From: an uncultured Collinsella sp.
GTDB lineage: Bacteria > Actinomycetota > Coriobacteriia > Coriobacteriales > Coriobacteriaceae
Assembly (NCBI GenBank): GCA_900757495.1
Contig: CAAENX010000019.1
Span: 36,020 to 100,019 of the forward strand
Direction of reading: 5' to 3'
Length of the DNA stretch: 64,000 nucleotides
This document shows, piece by piece, positions 51,493-59,074 of the stretch (position 1 is the stretch's first letter; the number at the start of each line of letters is the position of its first letter). The translations under genes were made by a program, and so were the position numbers. Under the pieces are notes generated by a model, which was not told where the DNA came from, made no database searches, and saw only the letters and a list, made by a program, of their open reading frames with translations.

Positions 51493-51601
51493 CGGGCTTG
51501 GTTTTGAAAACGTCCTCGCGCATGAGGCCCGTCTTTCCTGCTCCTGCGGAGCAACGGAAAGGCGGGCCTCGCGCTGCGGAATGTTTTCAAAACCAAGCCC
51601 G
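51493..51601. repeat. 109-base palindromic element after the ATPase gene
   Basis: CGGGCTTGGTTTTGAAAAC (51493-51511) and its exact complement (51583-51601) form a 19-bp outer stem. Inside, GAGGCCCGTCTTTCC faces GGAAAGGCGGGCCTC as a second stem around a GCTCCTGCGGAGC hairpin. The GGTTTTGAAAA core also occurs near 37880. It could act as a strong terminator or be a dispersed repeat. Confidence 0.8.
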
Positions 51602-51688
51602 GCCCCGGCCTGCGGTGACGTTGCTGGCGGTTCTTGGGCATCGCTTGCTGGCGGGGTTCCTTTGCTGAATTTGACTTAGTTGGTGGTG

Positions 51689-52066
51689 CTACTGGTCCCG
51701 GTCGCTGTCCCGGCCCAGCATTGCCCTTAGCTTCTCAAAGCTTTCCTCGCTCAGGCAGTGCTCCATGTGACACCCCTCTTGTGAGGCAACCTCTTCCGAA
51801 ACGCCTGCGTCCTCGAGCAGCCCAACAAAAAAGCAATGGCGCTCCCACATTTGGCGAGCGACCTCCAGGCCACGCTCCGTCAGATGAACGTCGCGTTTAC
51901 CCATTTCGACATAGCCGTTGTTCTCCAGCGTCGTCATGGCTTTAGAGACGCTTGCCTTGGTTACGCCCAGGTATTCGGCAACGTCAATCGAGCGAACGAC
52001 GCCCTGGCGCTCCGAGAGCACATAAATAGATTCGAGATAGTCTTCTCCGGATTCACGCAGGGCCAT
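51689..52066 (-). CDS. DtxR/MntR family metal-dependent regulator
   Basis: A 125-residue repressor: ESGEDYLESIYVLSERQGVVRSIDVAEYLGVTKASVSKAMTTLENNGYV is the winged helix, and WERHCFFVGLLEDAGVSEEVASQEGCHMEHCLS is the metal/dimerisation part with conserved Glu, Cys, His, Glu and His. The position usually Met in the iron-type IdeR is Asp here (GEDY), as in MntR, while the Cys-x-x-Glu-His trio is IdeR-like. It lacks the C-terminal SH3-like domain. It probably senses manganese or iron. The metal transporter at 44585 has a palindrome upstream that could be a target. Confidence 0.88.
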   Translation of the reverse strand: MALRESGEDYLESIYVLSERQGVVRSIDVAEYLGVTKASVSKAMTTLENNGYVEMGKRDVHLTERGLEVARQMWERHCFFVGLLEDAGVSEEVASQEGCHMEHCLSEESFEKLRAMLGRDSDRDQ

Positions 52067-52205
52067 GGGCCGCCTTTCGCGATGGCTTCTAGTTAGCCTT
52101 TGGATACTTTTGCTTGATTTACTTTACCGCAAAAGTTGCCCATGTCTTACTACGTTGTCTAAAAAGTTAACCGTGTTTCACAAAACGCACGGGACAAAAA
52201 CAAAG

Positions 52206-52268
52206 CGGGGACACGCCCCGCAAGGAGTGCCCCCGACTGCCGGCACAAAAGGAACGTCCCCAAGTGCC
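52206..52268. repeat. GGGGAC/GTCCCC repeat fragment
   Basis: GGGGACACGCCCCGCAAGG and AAGGAACGTCCCCAAGTGCC, related to the palindromes at 12829-12968. It lies between the MntR-like gene and a HAD gene. Confidence 0.6.
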
Positions 52269-52278
52269 TAATCCGTAG

Positions 52279-53049
52279 CTATAGCAGGCCAAAGTGCTCG
52301 GCGGCGTTGTAGATGCCGTCTTCGTCTACGGCGGTCGTAACGTAGGTCGCCGCGGCCTTCACGGTATCCTGCGCGTTGCCCATGGCCACACTTGTGCCCA
52401 CGGCCGAGAACATCGACAGGTCGTTCTCGCCATCGCCAAAGGCGATCGCCTCGCTCGCGTCGATGCCCAAGCGCTCCAGCGTCGCCGCCACGCCCAGGTC
52501 CTTGCCGCCGTTAGCGGGAATAATATCGCAGAACAGATCGCACCAGCGCGTGGTGAGCGAATGCGACACGGCATCAGTCACGATATGCTCGTCGGCCGGG
52601 TCCACAAAGGCGCAGAACTGGTAGACCGGTGCGTCAAAGGCGCGCTCAAACGGCTCCTCGTGGTAGACGATTCCCGCGTTGCTACCGGCCGTCACCACGC
52701 GCTCGGACAGGCGGTTCACAAACGAATTCTCGCCCTGCATGCACAGCGAGTCGTAACGCCCCTGAGCCACCTGGTCCACGATCACCGCAACATCGTCCGG
52801 ATCGATCGGGCAGCTGCGGTAAACACCACTGGCATCAAAGCAATGCTGACCCGAAAGCGTAATGTACGCATCCCAGCCAAGGTCGAACAGCCAGTCCGGC
52901 ATCTGGTAGGTCGGACGGCCCGTAGCGATCACGCACGCAATCCCCTGCTCGTGAAAGCTGTCGAGCACCTGCTGCGCCGACGCCGGAATCCGGTGGGTCT
53001 TAAAGCTCAGCAGCGTGCCGTCGATATCGAAAAACGCGGCCCCGATCAT
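52279..53049 (-). CDS. HAD superfamily phosphatase, Cof type
   Basis: A 256-residue cytoplasmic phosphatase. FFDIDGTLLSF is HAD motif I (nucleophile Asp), CVIATGRPTYQM motif II, GGKDLGVAATLERLGI carries the motif III Lys, and AFGDGENDLSMFSAVGTSVAMGNA is motif IV. The cap type and length are of the Cof/YwpJ group, which act on sugar phosphates or FMN; the substrate is unknown. It begins 6 bases after the ABC-F gene ends, so both are one unit. Confidence 0.9.
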   Translation of the reverse strand: MIGAAFFDIDGTLLSFKTHRIPASAQQVLDSFHEQGIACVIATGRPTYQMPDWLFDLGWDAYITLSGQHCFDASGVYRSCPIDPDDVAVIVDQVAQGRYDSLCMQGENSFVNRLSERVVTAGSNAGIVYHEEPFERAFDAPVYQFCAFVDPADEHIVTDAVSHSLTTRWCDLFCDIIPANGGKDLGVAATLERLGIDASEAIAFGDGENDLSMFSAVGTSVAMGNAQDTVKAAATYVTTAVDEDGIYNAAEHFGLL

Positions 53050-53055
53050 CCTCGT

Positions 53056-54915
53056 CTACTCCTCGCCCTCGAGCTTTTCGCTCGCCTCGAGCCACGCCAT
53101 CTCCAGCTCGTCCATGGCGGCGTGGGCCTCGTCGATCTTTGCCTGCTGCTCGCCCAGCGCCGTGTAGTTGGTGGGATCGACCTGGGCCATGGCGGCCTCG
53201 GCCTCCTCCACGCGAGCGCGCTGCGTCTCCATCTTGCGCTCGAGCGAACTCACCTCGCGGCGAAGCTTCTGGCGTTCGGCGTTGGAAAGGCCATTGGGCT
53301 GCCCGCTCGTCTTGGGCTTTTCGGCCGCAACCGCTGCGGCGCCGGTGACGAACGTGCCGGTCTTGGCGCTCGGCGCGCCCACGGGCTCGCCCTCGGCGGT
53401 GGCGTTGCACAGGCGCAGGTACTGATCCACGCCGCCGGGCATATGCGTCAGGTGGCCGTCGAGCAGCGCCCACTGCTGGTCGGTCACGCGCTCCATGAGG
53501 AAACGGTCGTGCGTCACCAGGATCAGCGTGCCGGGCCAACCGTCCAGCAAATCCTCGACAATCGCGAGCATGTCGGTATCCAGGTCGTTGCCCGGCTCGT
53601 CCAGGATGAGCACGTTGGGCTCGTCCAGGATCGTCAGCAACAGCGACAGGCGACGGCGCTGGCCGCCCGAAAGATCGCCGATGCGGCTCCAGAGCTGCTG
53701 GGTCGTAAAGCCCAGGCGCTCGCAGAGCTTCTCGGGCGAAGTCTCCTTGCCGTCGATGACGTAGTACTTCTTATAGTTGCCGAGCACCTCGCGAATCGTG
53801 TCGCCCATGTAGGGCTCGAGTTCCTCGAGCTGCTGCGACAGCACGCCAAAGCGCACTGTCTGGCCGATCTTTACACGGCCGCGCGTGGGCTCAATCTTGC
53901 CCTGGATCACATCGAGCAGCGTCGACTTGCCAGCGCCGTTCTCGCCCAAAAGTCCATAGCGGTCGCCCGCGCCGATGAGCCAGGTCACGTCGGAAAGTAC
54001 CTGCTTGGGCGCGCCATCGGTATCCGCATAGCCGGCGTCCACGTCGACCACGTCGATAACCTGCTTGCCCAGGCGGCTCACGGCCAGGCGCTTGAGCTCC
54101 AGCTCGTCGCGTACAGGCGGTACGTCGGCGATGAGCTCGCGAGCGGCGCCCACGCGAAACTTGGGCTTGGTGGAGCGCGCCTGGGCACCGCGGCTCAGCC
54201 ACGCGAGCTCCTTGCGCGCCATGTTGCGGCGGCGCTCCTCGGTAACCGCGGCCATACGGTCGCGCTCCACGCGCTGCAGGATATATGCGGAGTAACCGCC
54301 CTCGAAAGGATCGACCTGGCCGTCGTGGACCTCCCACATACTGGTGCAGACCTCGTCCAAGAACCAGCGATCGTGCGTGACCACGAGCATGGCGCCCTGA
54401 CCGCGCTGCCAGCGGGCCTTTAAGTGACGCGCGAGCCAGTTGATGGTACGCATGTCCAGGTGGTTGGTAGGCTCGTCGAGCATGAGCACGTCGTAGTCGC
54501 CGATCAGCAGGCGCGCGAGGTCCACGCGGCGGCGCTGGCCGCCCGAAAGCTCGCCCACCGTGCCCTCCCAGGGCACATCGCTAATAAGGCCGGCCAGGAT
54601 CTGGCGTGTACGCGGGCTCGAGGCCCACTCGTACTCGGGCGTGTCACCGACGACGGCATGGTGCACGGTGTCGGTATCGGCCAGGTTGTCCTTTTGGCCG
54701 AGCAATCCGATCGTCGTGTCGCGGCGACGCGTCACGCGACCATCGTCGGGCTCCAGCGTGCCGGCGAGCACGCTCAACAGCGTCGACTTGCCGTCGCCGT
54801 TTTTGCCGACAATACCAATGCGGTCGCCCTCGCCCACGCCGAGCGTCACGCTATCGAAAATATGCTTGGTGGGAAACTCTAGGCTGATGGAATCGCATCC
54901 CAAAAGAATCGCCAT
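53056..54915 (-). CDS. ABC-F family ATPase
   Basis: A 619-residue protein with two ATP-binding cassettes and no membrane part. Walker A motifs are GIVGKNGDGKST and GLLGENGAGKST; signatures are LSGGQRRRVDLARLL and LSGGQRRRLSLLLTI; DEPTNHLD and DEPGNDLD are Walker B regions. The 80-residue linker between them is charged, and a coiled coil ends the protein (RREVSSLERKMETQRARVEEAE). ABC-F proteins act on the ribosome (translation factor or antibiotic protection). This fits the Uup/YdiF-type group. The ATG at 54915 follows AAGGAG by 8 bases; a longer frame to 55071 runs through repeat copy 6. Confidence 0.92.
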   Translation of the reverse strand: MAILLGCDSISLEFPTKHIFDSVTLGVGEGDRIGIVGKNGDGKSTLLSVLAGTLEPDDGRVTRRRDTTIGLLGQKDNLADTDTVHHAVVGDTPEYEWASSPRTRQILAGLISDVPWEGTVGELSGGQRRRVDLARLLIGDYDVLMLDEPTNHLDMRTINWLARHLKARWQRGQGAMLVVTHDRWFLDEVCTSMWEVHDGQVDPFEGGYSAYILQRVERDRMAAVTEERRRNMARKELAWLSRGAQARSTKPKFRVGAARELIADVPPVRDELELKRLAVSRLGKQVIDVVDVDAGYADTDGAPKQVLSDVTWLIGAGDRYGLLGENGAGKSTLLDVIQGKIEPTRGRVKIGQTVRFGVLSQQLEELEPYMGDTIREVLGNYKKYYVIDGKETSPEKLCERLGFTTQQLWSRIGDLSGGQRRRLSLLLTILDEPNVLILDEPGNDLDTDMLAIVEDLLDGWPGTLILVTHDRFLMERVTDQQWALLDGHLTHMPGGVDQYLRLCNATAEGEPVGAPSAKTGTFVTGAAAVAAEKPKTSGQPNGLSNAERQKLRREVSSLERKMETQRARVEEAEAAMAQVDPTNYTALGEQQAKIDEAHAAMDELEMAWLEASEKLEGEE

Positions 54916-54972
54916 ATGCCCTGCTCCTTCGTAGAAATACAACGTTGTCCATGATAGCAGCGAGCCCCACCC

Positions 54973-55010
54973 CAAACCACCACGAAGGTGCCTGTCCCCT
55001 TTGTGGTGGT
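54973..55010. repeat. CCACCACAAAGG palindromic repeat, copy 6 (inverted)
   Basis: AAACCACCACGAAGGTGCCT then GTCCCCTTTGTGGTGGT: opposite orientation to copies 1-3 and 5, with one arm mismatch. Confidence 0.8.
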
Positions 55011-55027
55011 CGTTTCGGTCGCAGAGC

Positions 55028-55065
55028 AAAAAGGCGGGCCATCTCCCGCAAGAGATGACCCGCCT
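55028..55065 (-). terminator. pst operon terminator
   Basis: On the minus strand AGGCGGGTCATCTC pairs with GAGATGGCCCGCCT, followed by TTTTTG. It lies 56 bases after the pstB stop; a second stem, CCCGCGGC/GCCGCGGG, precedes it at 55077-55102. Confidence 0.8.
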
Positions 55066-55120
55066 CTCCAATCAGTCCCGCGGCAACCGTGGCCGCCGCG
55101 GGCCTCAAGCATGTCCCGGA

Positions 55121-55993
55121 CTAGGAGAACATGCCGGTGAGGTAATCATTCAGCCGCTTATCCTTGGGCCGTTGGAAAATCTCGTCAGTCTCGTCGTACT
55201 CGACCATATCGCCCATGTAGAAGAACGCCGTGCGGTTGGACACACGCGACGCCTGCTCCATGTTGTGCGTCACGATGACGATGGCGCGGTCGGCAACGAT
55301 CGACGACATGAGGTCCTCGATCGCCAGCGTCGAGATGGGGTCGAGCGCCGAGCAGGGCTCGTCAAACAGGATCACGTCGGGGTTGAGCGCCAGCGTGCGC
55401 GCGATGCACAAACGCTGCTGCTGGCCGCCCGAAAGCGCGTAGGCGCTCTTGTCGAGCTTGTCTTTGACCTCGTCCCACAGCGCGGCACCGCGCAGACTTT
55501 CCTCGACCATGCGGTCGAGCTCGTCACGGTCGGTGATGCCGTGGCGCTTGGGCGCAAAGGTGATGTTGTCGCGAATGGACTTGCGGAACGGATTGGGCTG
55601 CTGAAACACCATGCCAATAGACCGACGCAGCTCGTAGGTGTTCTCGGTCTTGGTGTTCACGTTGCGCCCGCGGTAGTTGATCTCACCCTCCACGCGGCAA
55701 CCGCGAATCTCGCGATTCATTAGGTTGAGGCTACGCAAAAAGGTCGACTTGCCACAGCCCGAAGGCCCGATGAGCGCCGTGATCTCACCCTTGTGGAAGT
55801 CGAGCGACGTATTGTGCAGCGCATGGTGGTCGCCATAGTACACATTGACGTCCTTGGTGGAGACCACGACCTCGTCGCTCACGGCCTTGCCGCTCACACG
55901 CACGTGCTTTTCGCTTTGTCCCACGCTCGACAGAAAGTCCTGGGTCTCGGACGGGGCCGCTTCGGTTGCGGGCGTTGTATTCATCTCGCTCAT
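55121..55993 (-). CDS. pstB: Phosphate ABC transporter ATP-binding protein
   Basis: The 290-residue ATPase of the high-affinity phosphate importer. Walker A GPSGCGKSTFLRSLN, signature LSGGQQQRLCIARTLAL, Walker B VILFDEPCSALDP, and the D/H loops are intact. The first 38 residues are an extra Thr/Glu-rich segment (TTPATEAAPSETQDF). It overlaps pstA by 4 bases (ATGA), so translation is coupled. No phoU follows; the terminator at 55028-55065 closes the operon. Confidence 0.95.
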   Translation of the reverse strand: MSEMNTTPATEAAPSETQDFLSSVGQSEKHVRVSGKAVSDEVVVSTKDVNVYYGDHHALHNTSLDFHKGEITALIGPSGCGKSTFLRSLNLMNREIRGCRVEGEINYRGRNVNTKTENTYELRRSIGMVFQQPNPFRKSIRDNITFAPKRHGITDRDELDRMVEESLRGAALWDEVKDKLDKSAYALSGGQQQRLCIARTLALNPDVILFDEPCSALDPISTLAIEDLMSSIVADRAIVIVTHNMEQASRVSNRTAFFYMGDMVEYDETDEIFQRPKDKRLNDYLTGMFS

Positions 55994-56916
55994 TCGGCCG
56001 TCATCCTCCTTGCCAGTTGCTTGCCCACGATACGGGCGATTACGTTAAACAGCAGTACGCAGATCATCAGCAGCGCCGCGGTGCCCCAAACGATCTGCTG
56101 GGCCTCGGGGCTGCCCTCGCCATAGATCTTGTAGATGTGCACGGCGAGCGACTCGCCGGGGCGGAACACGTTCCAGGCGCAAGTGGGGCACGACAGGTTA
56201 AAGCTCAAGAAATTCAGGCGAACCGGCGAGCTCATGCCCGAGGTAAAGAGCAGCGCCGCGGCCTCGCCAAACACGCGGCCGGCCGAAAGCACGATGCCGG
56301 TCACGATAGCGGGCATGGCCTCGGGGATCAGGATGTGCAGTGTGGCCTCCCAGCGGGTGAGGCCCATAGCCAGGCACGCATCGCGCTGGGCCTGCGGCAC
56401 GTCCTCGAGCGCCTGCTGAATCACGCGCACCAGGATGGGGATGTTGAACATGGTGAGCGCAACGGCGCCGGAGATGATGGAGTACTTCCAGCCCAGCTGC
56501 ACCGAGAACACCAGGAATCCGAACATGCCGACGACGATGGAAGGCAGTGAAGACAGCGTCTCGATGGCAGTGGAGGCGATGTCGCGGATGGGACCGTCGG
56601 GCGCGTACTCGACCAGGAAGACCGCGCCGCCCAGGCTGATGGGCACCGAGATGATCAGGGTGATCAGCAGCAGATAGAACGAGTCGAACAGCTGGTAGAG
56701 CACGCCGCCCTGGGTTCCGTTGGCGCGCGCGGGCTGCGTGAGAAAGCCCGGCTGGAACAGCGTCGAGATGCCCTCGAACAGGATATAGGCCACCATGGAG
56801 ACGACGACGAGCATGACGATGGCGACGATTGCCGTCAGCACGCCCGTGGCGATGCGGTCCTGCTTTTGGACACGCCCGAGTCTCGCCTCGTCGATATGGA
56901 TGCGCGTGCTAGCCAC
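55990..56916 (-). CDS. pstA: Phosphate ABC transporter permease PstA
   Basis: A 308-residue inner-membrane subunit with six predicted segments. The EAA-type loop that contacts PstB is in GLTRWEATLHILIPEAMPAIVTG. VYILFEGIS-type early helices and GAVFLVEYAPDGPIRDI fit PstA. There is an extra loop with CPTCAWNVFRPGES near the C-terminus. It overlaps pstC by 8 bases and pstB by 4. Confidence 0.93.
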   Translation of the reverse strand: MASTRIHIDEARLGRVQKQDRIATGVLTAIVAIVMLVVVSMVAYILFEGISTLFQPGFLTQPARANGTQGGVLYQLFDSFYLLLITLIISVPISLGGAVFLVEYAPDGPIRDIASTAIETLSSLPSIVVGMFGFLVFSVQLGWKYSIISGAVALTMFNIPILVRVIQQALEDVPQAQRDACLAMGLTRWEATLHILIPEAMPAIVTGIVLSAGRVFGEAAALLFTSGMSSPVRLNFLSFNLSCPTCAWNVFRPGESLAVHIYKIYGEGSPEAQQIVWGTAALLMICVLLFNVIARIVGKQLARRMTAE

Positions 56917-57817
56917 GAGCCTTCGCCCCCTTGCGGCCGATAAGGTGGATGATCAGGATAAAGATGAGACTCATGCCCATCAGCAGCAGGCCGAGCGCCC
57001 ACAAGACGTCGTCCTGGGCCGAGCCCTCGGCATAGACCGCCATGGACGTGGTGAGCGTGGTGGTAATGGTGGACGCCGGCGACAGCAGCGACGTCGGCAT
57101 GGCTTCGATGCCGCCGATAACCATGCGCACGGCGAGCGTTTCGCCAAAGGCGCGGGTCATGCCAAGGATGACTGCGGTCATGAGCGACGGCATGGCGGAC
57201 TTGAGCACCACGTGCCAGATGGTCTGCCAGCGGGTGTAGCCCAGCGCGAGCGAGCCCTGACGGTAACTGTCGGGCACGGCGCGCAGGCCATCGACCGAAA
57301 GCGTGGTCATCGTCGGCAGAATCATGACGGCCAGCACGATGGCGCCGGGCAGGATGCCCAGGCCCGTGCTCACATGGAAAACGCTCTTCATAAGGCCGAC
57401 GACCACGTGAAAACCGATCAGGCCAAAGACGACCGAGGGAATGCCGGTCAAAAGCTCAATAAGCGGCTGAAAGATCTTGGAACCAAACTTAGGCTGGATC
57501 TCGACCGCAAAGATGGCAGAGCCGATGGCGATGGGCAGCGCGATAAGCGTGGAGAGCACCATGACCGCAAACGAAGTGACGATCAGGGGCAGGGCGCCGG
57601 TATAGGGCAGACCGTTTTCGGCCGTGTTGGCCAGGTCCCACTTGGTGCCGGTAAAGAACTCGACGATCGAAACGCCGTCCTTGAGAAAAGCCGAGAGGCC
57701 CTTTTGGGCGACCATAAAGATGAGCGCGGCAACGACAAGCGTCACGAGCGCTACGCACGCGCCCGTGACGACTAGGCCCACGTTCTCAAGGTCGCGCTTT
57801 GGCAGCTGTTTTGCCAT
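56909..57817 (-). CDS. pstC: Phosphate ABC transporter permease PstC
   Basis: A 302-residue permease with six membrane segments, partner of PstA in the channel. LALGYTRWQTIWHVVLKSAMPSLMTAVILGMTRAFGETLAV is the cytoplasmic EAA loop, and GSAIFAVEIQPKFGSKIFQPLIELLTGIPSVVFG the conserved first loop. The gene starts 25 bases after pstS. Confidence 0.93.
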   Translation of the reverse strand: MAKQLPKRDLENVGLVVTGACVALVTLVVAALIFMVAQKGLSAFLKDGVSIVEFFTGTKWDLANTAENGLPYTGALPLIVTSFAVMVLSTLIALPIAIGSAIFAVEIQPKFGSKIFQPLIELLTGIPSVVFGLIGFHVVVGLMKSVFHVSTGLGILPGAIVLAVMILPTMTTLSVDGLRAVPDSYRQGSLALGYTRWQTIWHVVLKSAMPSLMTAVILGMTRAFGETLAVRMVIGGIEAMPTSLLSPASTITTTLTTSMAVYAEGSAQDDVLWALGLLLMGMSLIFILIIHLIGRKGAKARG

Positions 57818-57842
57818 TGCAAACCTTTCCGGGGGCGATTAC

Positions 57843-58781
57843 TTATTTAGCAGAGACCTTGCCCCTGGCGTCCTTAACGACCTTCATGGCAGAGACGGGG
57901 ATAAAGCCCTGCTCCTCGACGAGCTTGCCCTGGACGTCGTCGGAGAGCATGAACTCCAGGAAGGCCTTGGTGGCCTCGTCGGCGTCCTTCGCGCAGTACA
58001 TGTGCTCGGTAGCCCAAATCCTGAAGGAATCGTCGGTGACGTTTGCGCTCTTGGGCTCGACACCCTCGACCTTGATGGCGTTGAACTTGGAGTCGTCGAA
58101 GTGCGAGAAGTCGAGGTACGAGATGGCGTTGTCGGTGCTGCCCATCTGAGTCTGGACATCGCCGGACTTATCGAGCTCGGCGGCGCCCTTAAAGTCGACG
58201 GCCTCGTCGCCAAAGACGGCGGCCTCGAAGGTGGCGCGGGTACCGGAGCCTGCCTTGCGGTTGAGGACGACGATGGTAGCGTCGTCGCCGCCGACCTCCT
58301 TCCAGTTGGTGATCTGGCCGGAGAAGATGCCCTTGAGCTGCTCGAGGGACAGGTCGTCGACCGTAACGTTCTTGGAGACAACAGGACCCATGCCCACGAC
58401 GGCGACCTCGTGGTCGACAAGGTTCTTGACCTGGTCGGCCTCGAGCTTGGTCTCGGCGAAGACGTCGGAGTTACCGATGGTAACGGTGCCGGCGGCGACA
58501 GCGGTAAGGCCCTTGCCCGAACCGTTGCCCGAACCGGAGACGGAGACGTCCGGGTTGACATCCATGAACTTCTCGGCAGCGGCCTCGACGAGAGCCTGGA
58601 ACGAGGAGGCACCGTCGTAGGTCACCTCGCCGGAGACGGACTCGGCAGCAGCGGCGCTACCCTTGGCGGCGGCGTCGGATGCGCCGGAGCCACCGCAACC
58701 AACGAGGCCGAGACCGACGATGCTGGCGAAGCCACCAGCGAGGCCGAGGAACTGACGACGAGAATAAGCCTGATCGAGCAT
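57843..58781 (-). CDS. pstS: Phosphate-binding lipoprotein PstS
   Basis: A 312-residue extracellular substrate-binding protein. The N-terminus has a twin-arginine-like start (SRRQFLGLAGG), a hydrophobic core and a lipobox LVGC, after which the mature lipoprotein begins at Cys with a Gly/Ser/Ala linker. Phosphate-site segments are VTYDGASSFQALVEA, SGSGNGSGKGL and NRKAGSGTRATFEA. It captures phosphate for PstCAB. The ATG at 58781 follows AAAGGAAG by 3-4 bases; a longer frame to 58814 has no site. It is the first gene of pstSCAB, and a PHO-box-like repeat lies upstream. Confidence 0.93.
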   Translation of the reverse strand: MLDQAYSRRQFLGLAGGFASIVGLGLVGCGGSGASDAAAKGSAAAAESVSGEVTYDGASSFQALVEAAAEKFMDVNPDVSVSGSGNGSGKGLTAVAAGTVTIGNSDVFAETKLEADQVKNLVDHEVAVVGMGPVVSKNVTVDDLSLEQLKGIFSGQITNWKEVGGDDATIVVLNRKAGSGTRATFEAAVFGDEAVDFKGAAELDKSGDVQTQMGSTDNAISYLDFSHFDDSKFNAIKVEGVEPKSANVTDDSFRIWATEHMYCAKDADEATKAFLEFMLSDDVQGKLVEEQGFIPVSAMKVVKDARGKVSAK

Positions 58782-58926
58782 GATCTTCCTTTCATACATG
58801 CGACTCGCGGGCACCCTGCCCGCTTTGCTGTTTGGAAAGATACGGCCTCGATCGGACGGCGTCCGCGCCGACTGCTGTTTCTTACGGGCATCTGATAGAC
58901 CCTTACCGCAAGCGCGGCTCGGCTTT

Positions 58927-58943
58927 ACAAACGAATAACAAAC
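58927..58943 (-). promoter_or_regulatory. PHO-box-like direct repeat
   Basis: On the minus strand GTTTGT-N5-GTTTGT, two copies 11 bases apart, 146 bases before pstS. The spacing of one helical turn fits PhoP-type sites of Gram-positive bacteria; the bases are only a partial match to GTTCACC-type actinobacterial sites. Confidence 0.45.
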
Positions 58944-58984
58944 CCGCCGACAAGCATGGCACGCCTTTTACACCAATAAAAACA

Positions 58985-59053
58985 AAGTTGCGGTGAAATA
59001 GTTCCTGCTTGGCCATCAAATGGCCCATTCTAGGAACTATTCCACCGCAACTT
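58985..59053. repeat. 69-base imperfect palindrome
   Basis: AAGTTGCGGTG-AAATAGTTCCT at the left faces AGGAACTATT-CCACCGCAACTT at the right with one mismatch over 22 bases, around GGCCATCAAATGGCC. It lies downstream of the dipeptidase gene and upstream of pstS. It may serve as a terminator or be a dispersed repeat. Confidence 0.75.
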
Positions 59054-59074
59054 AGATTGGGAAACCGCGAAACC

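Noticed and set aside
52294..54423. A 709-codon open frame on the plus strand opposite the HAD and ABC-F genes
   Set aside because: It runs antisense to two clear gene families, has low-complexity Arg/His/Leu-rich translation and no ribosome-binding site; high-GC shadow frame.
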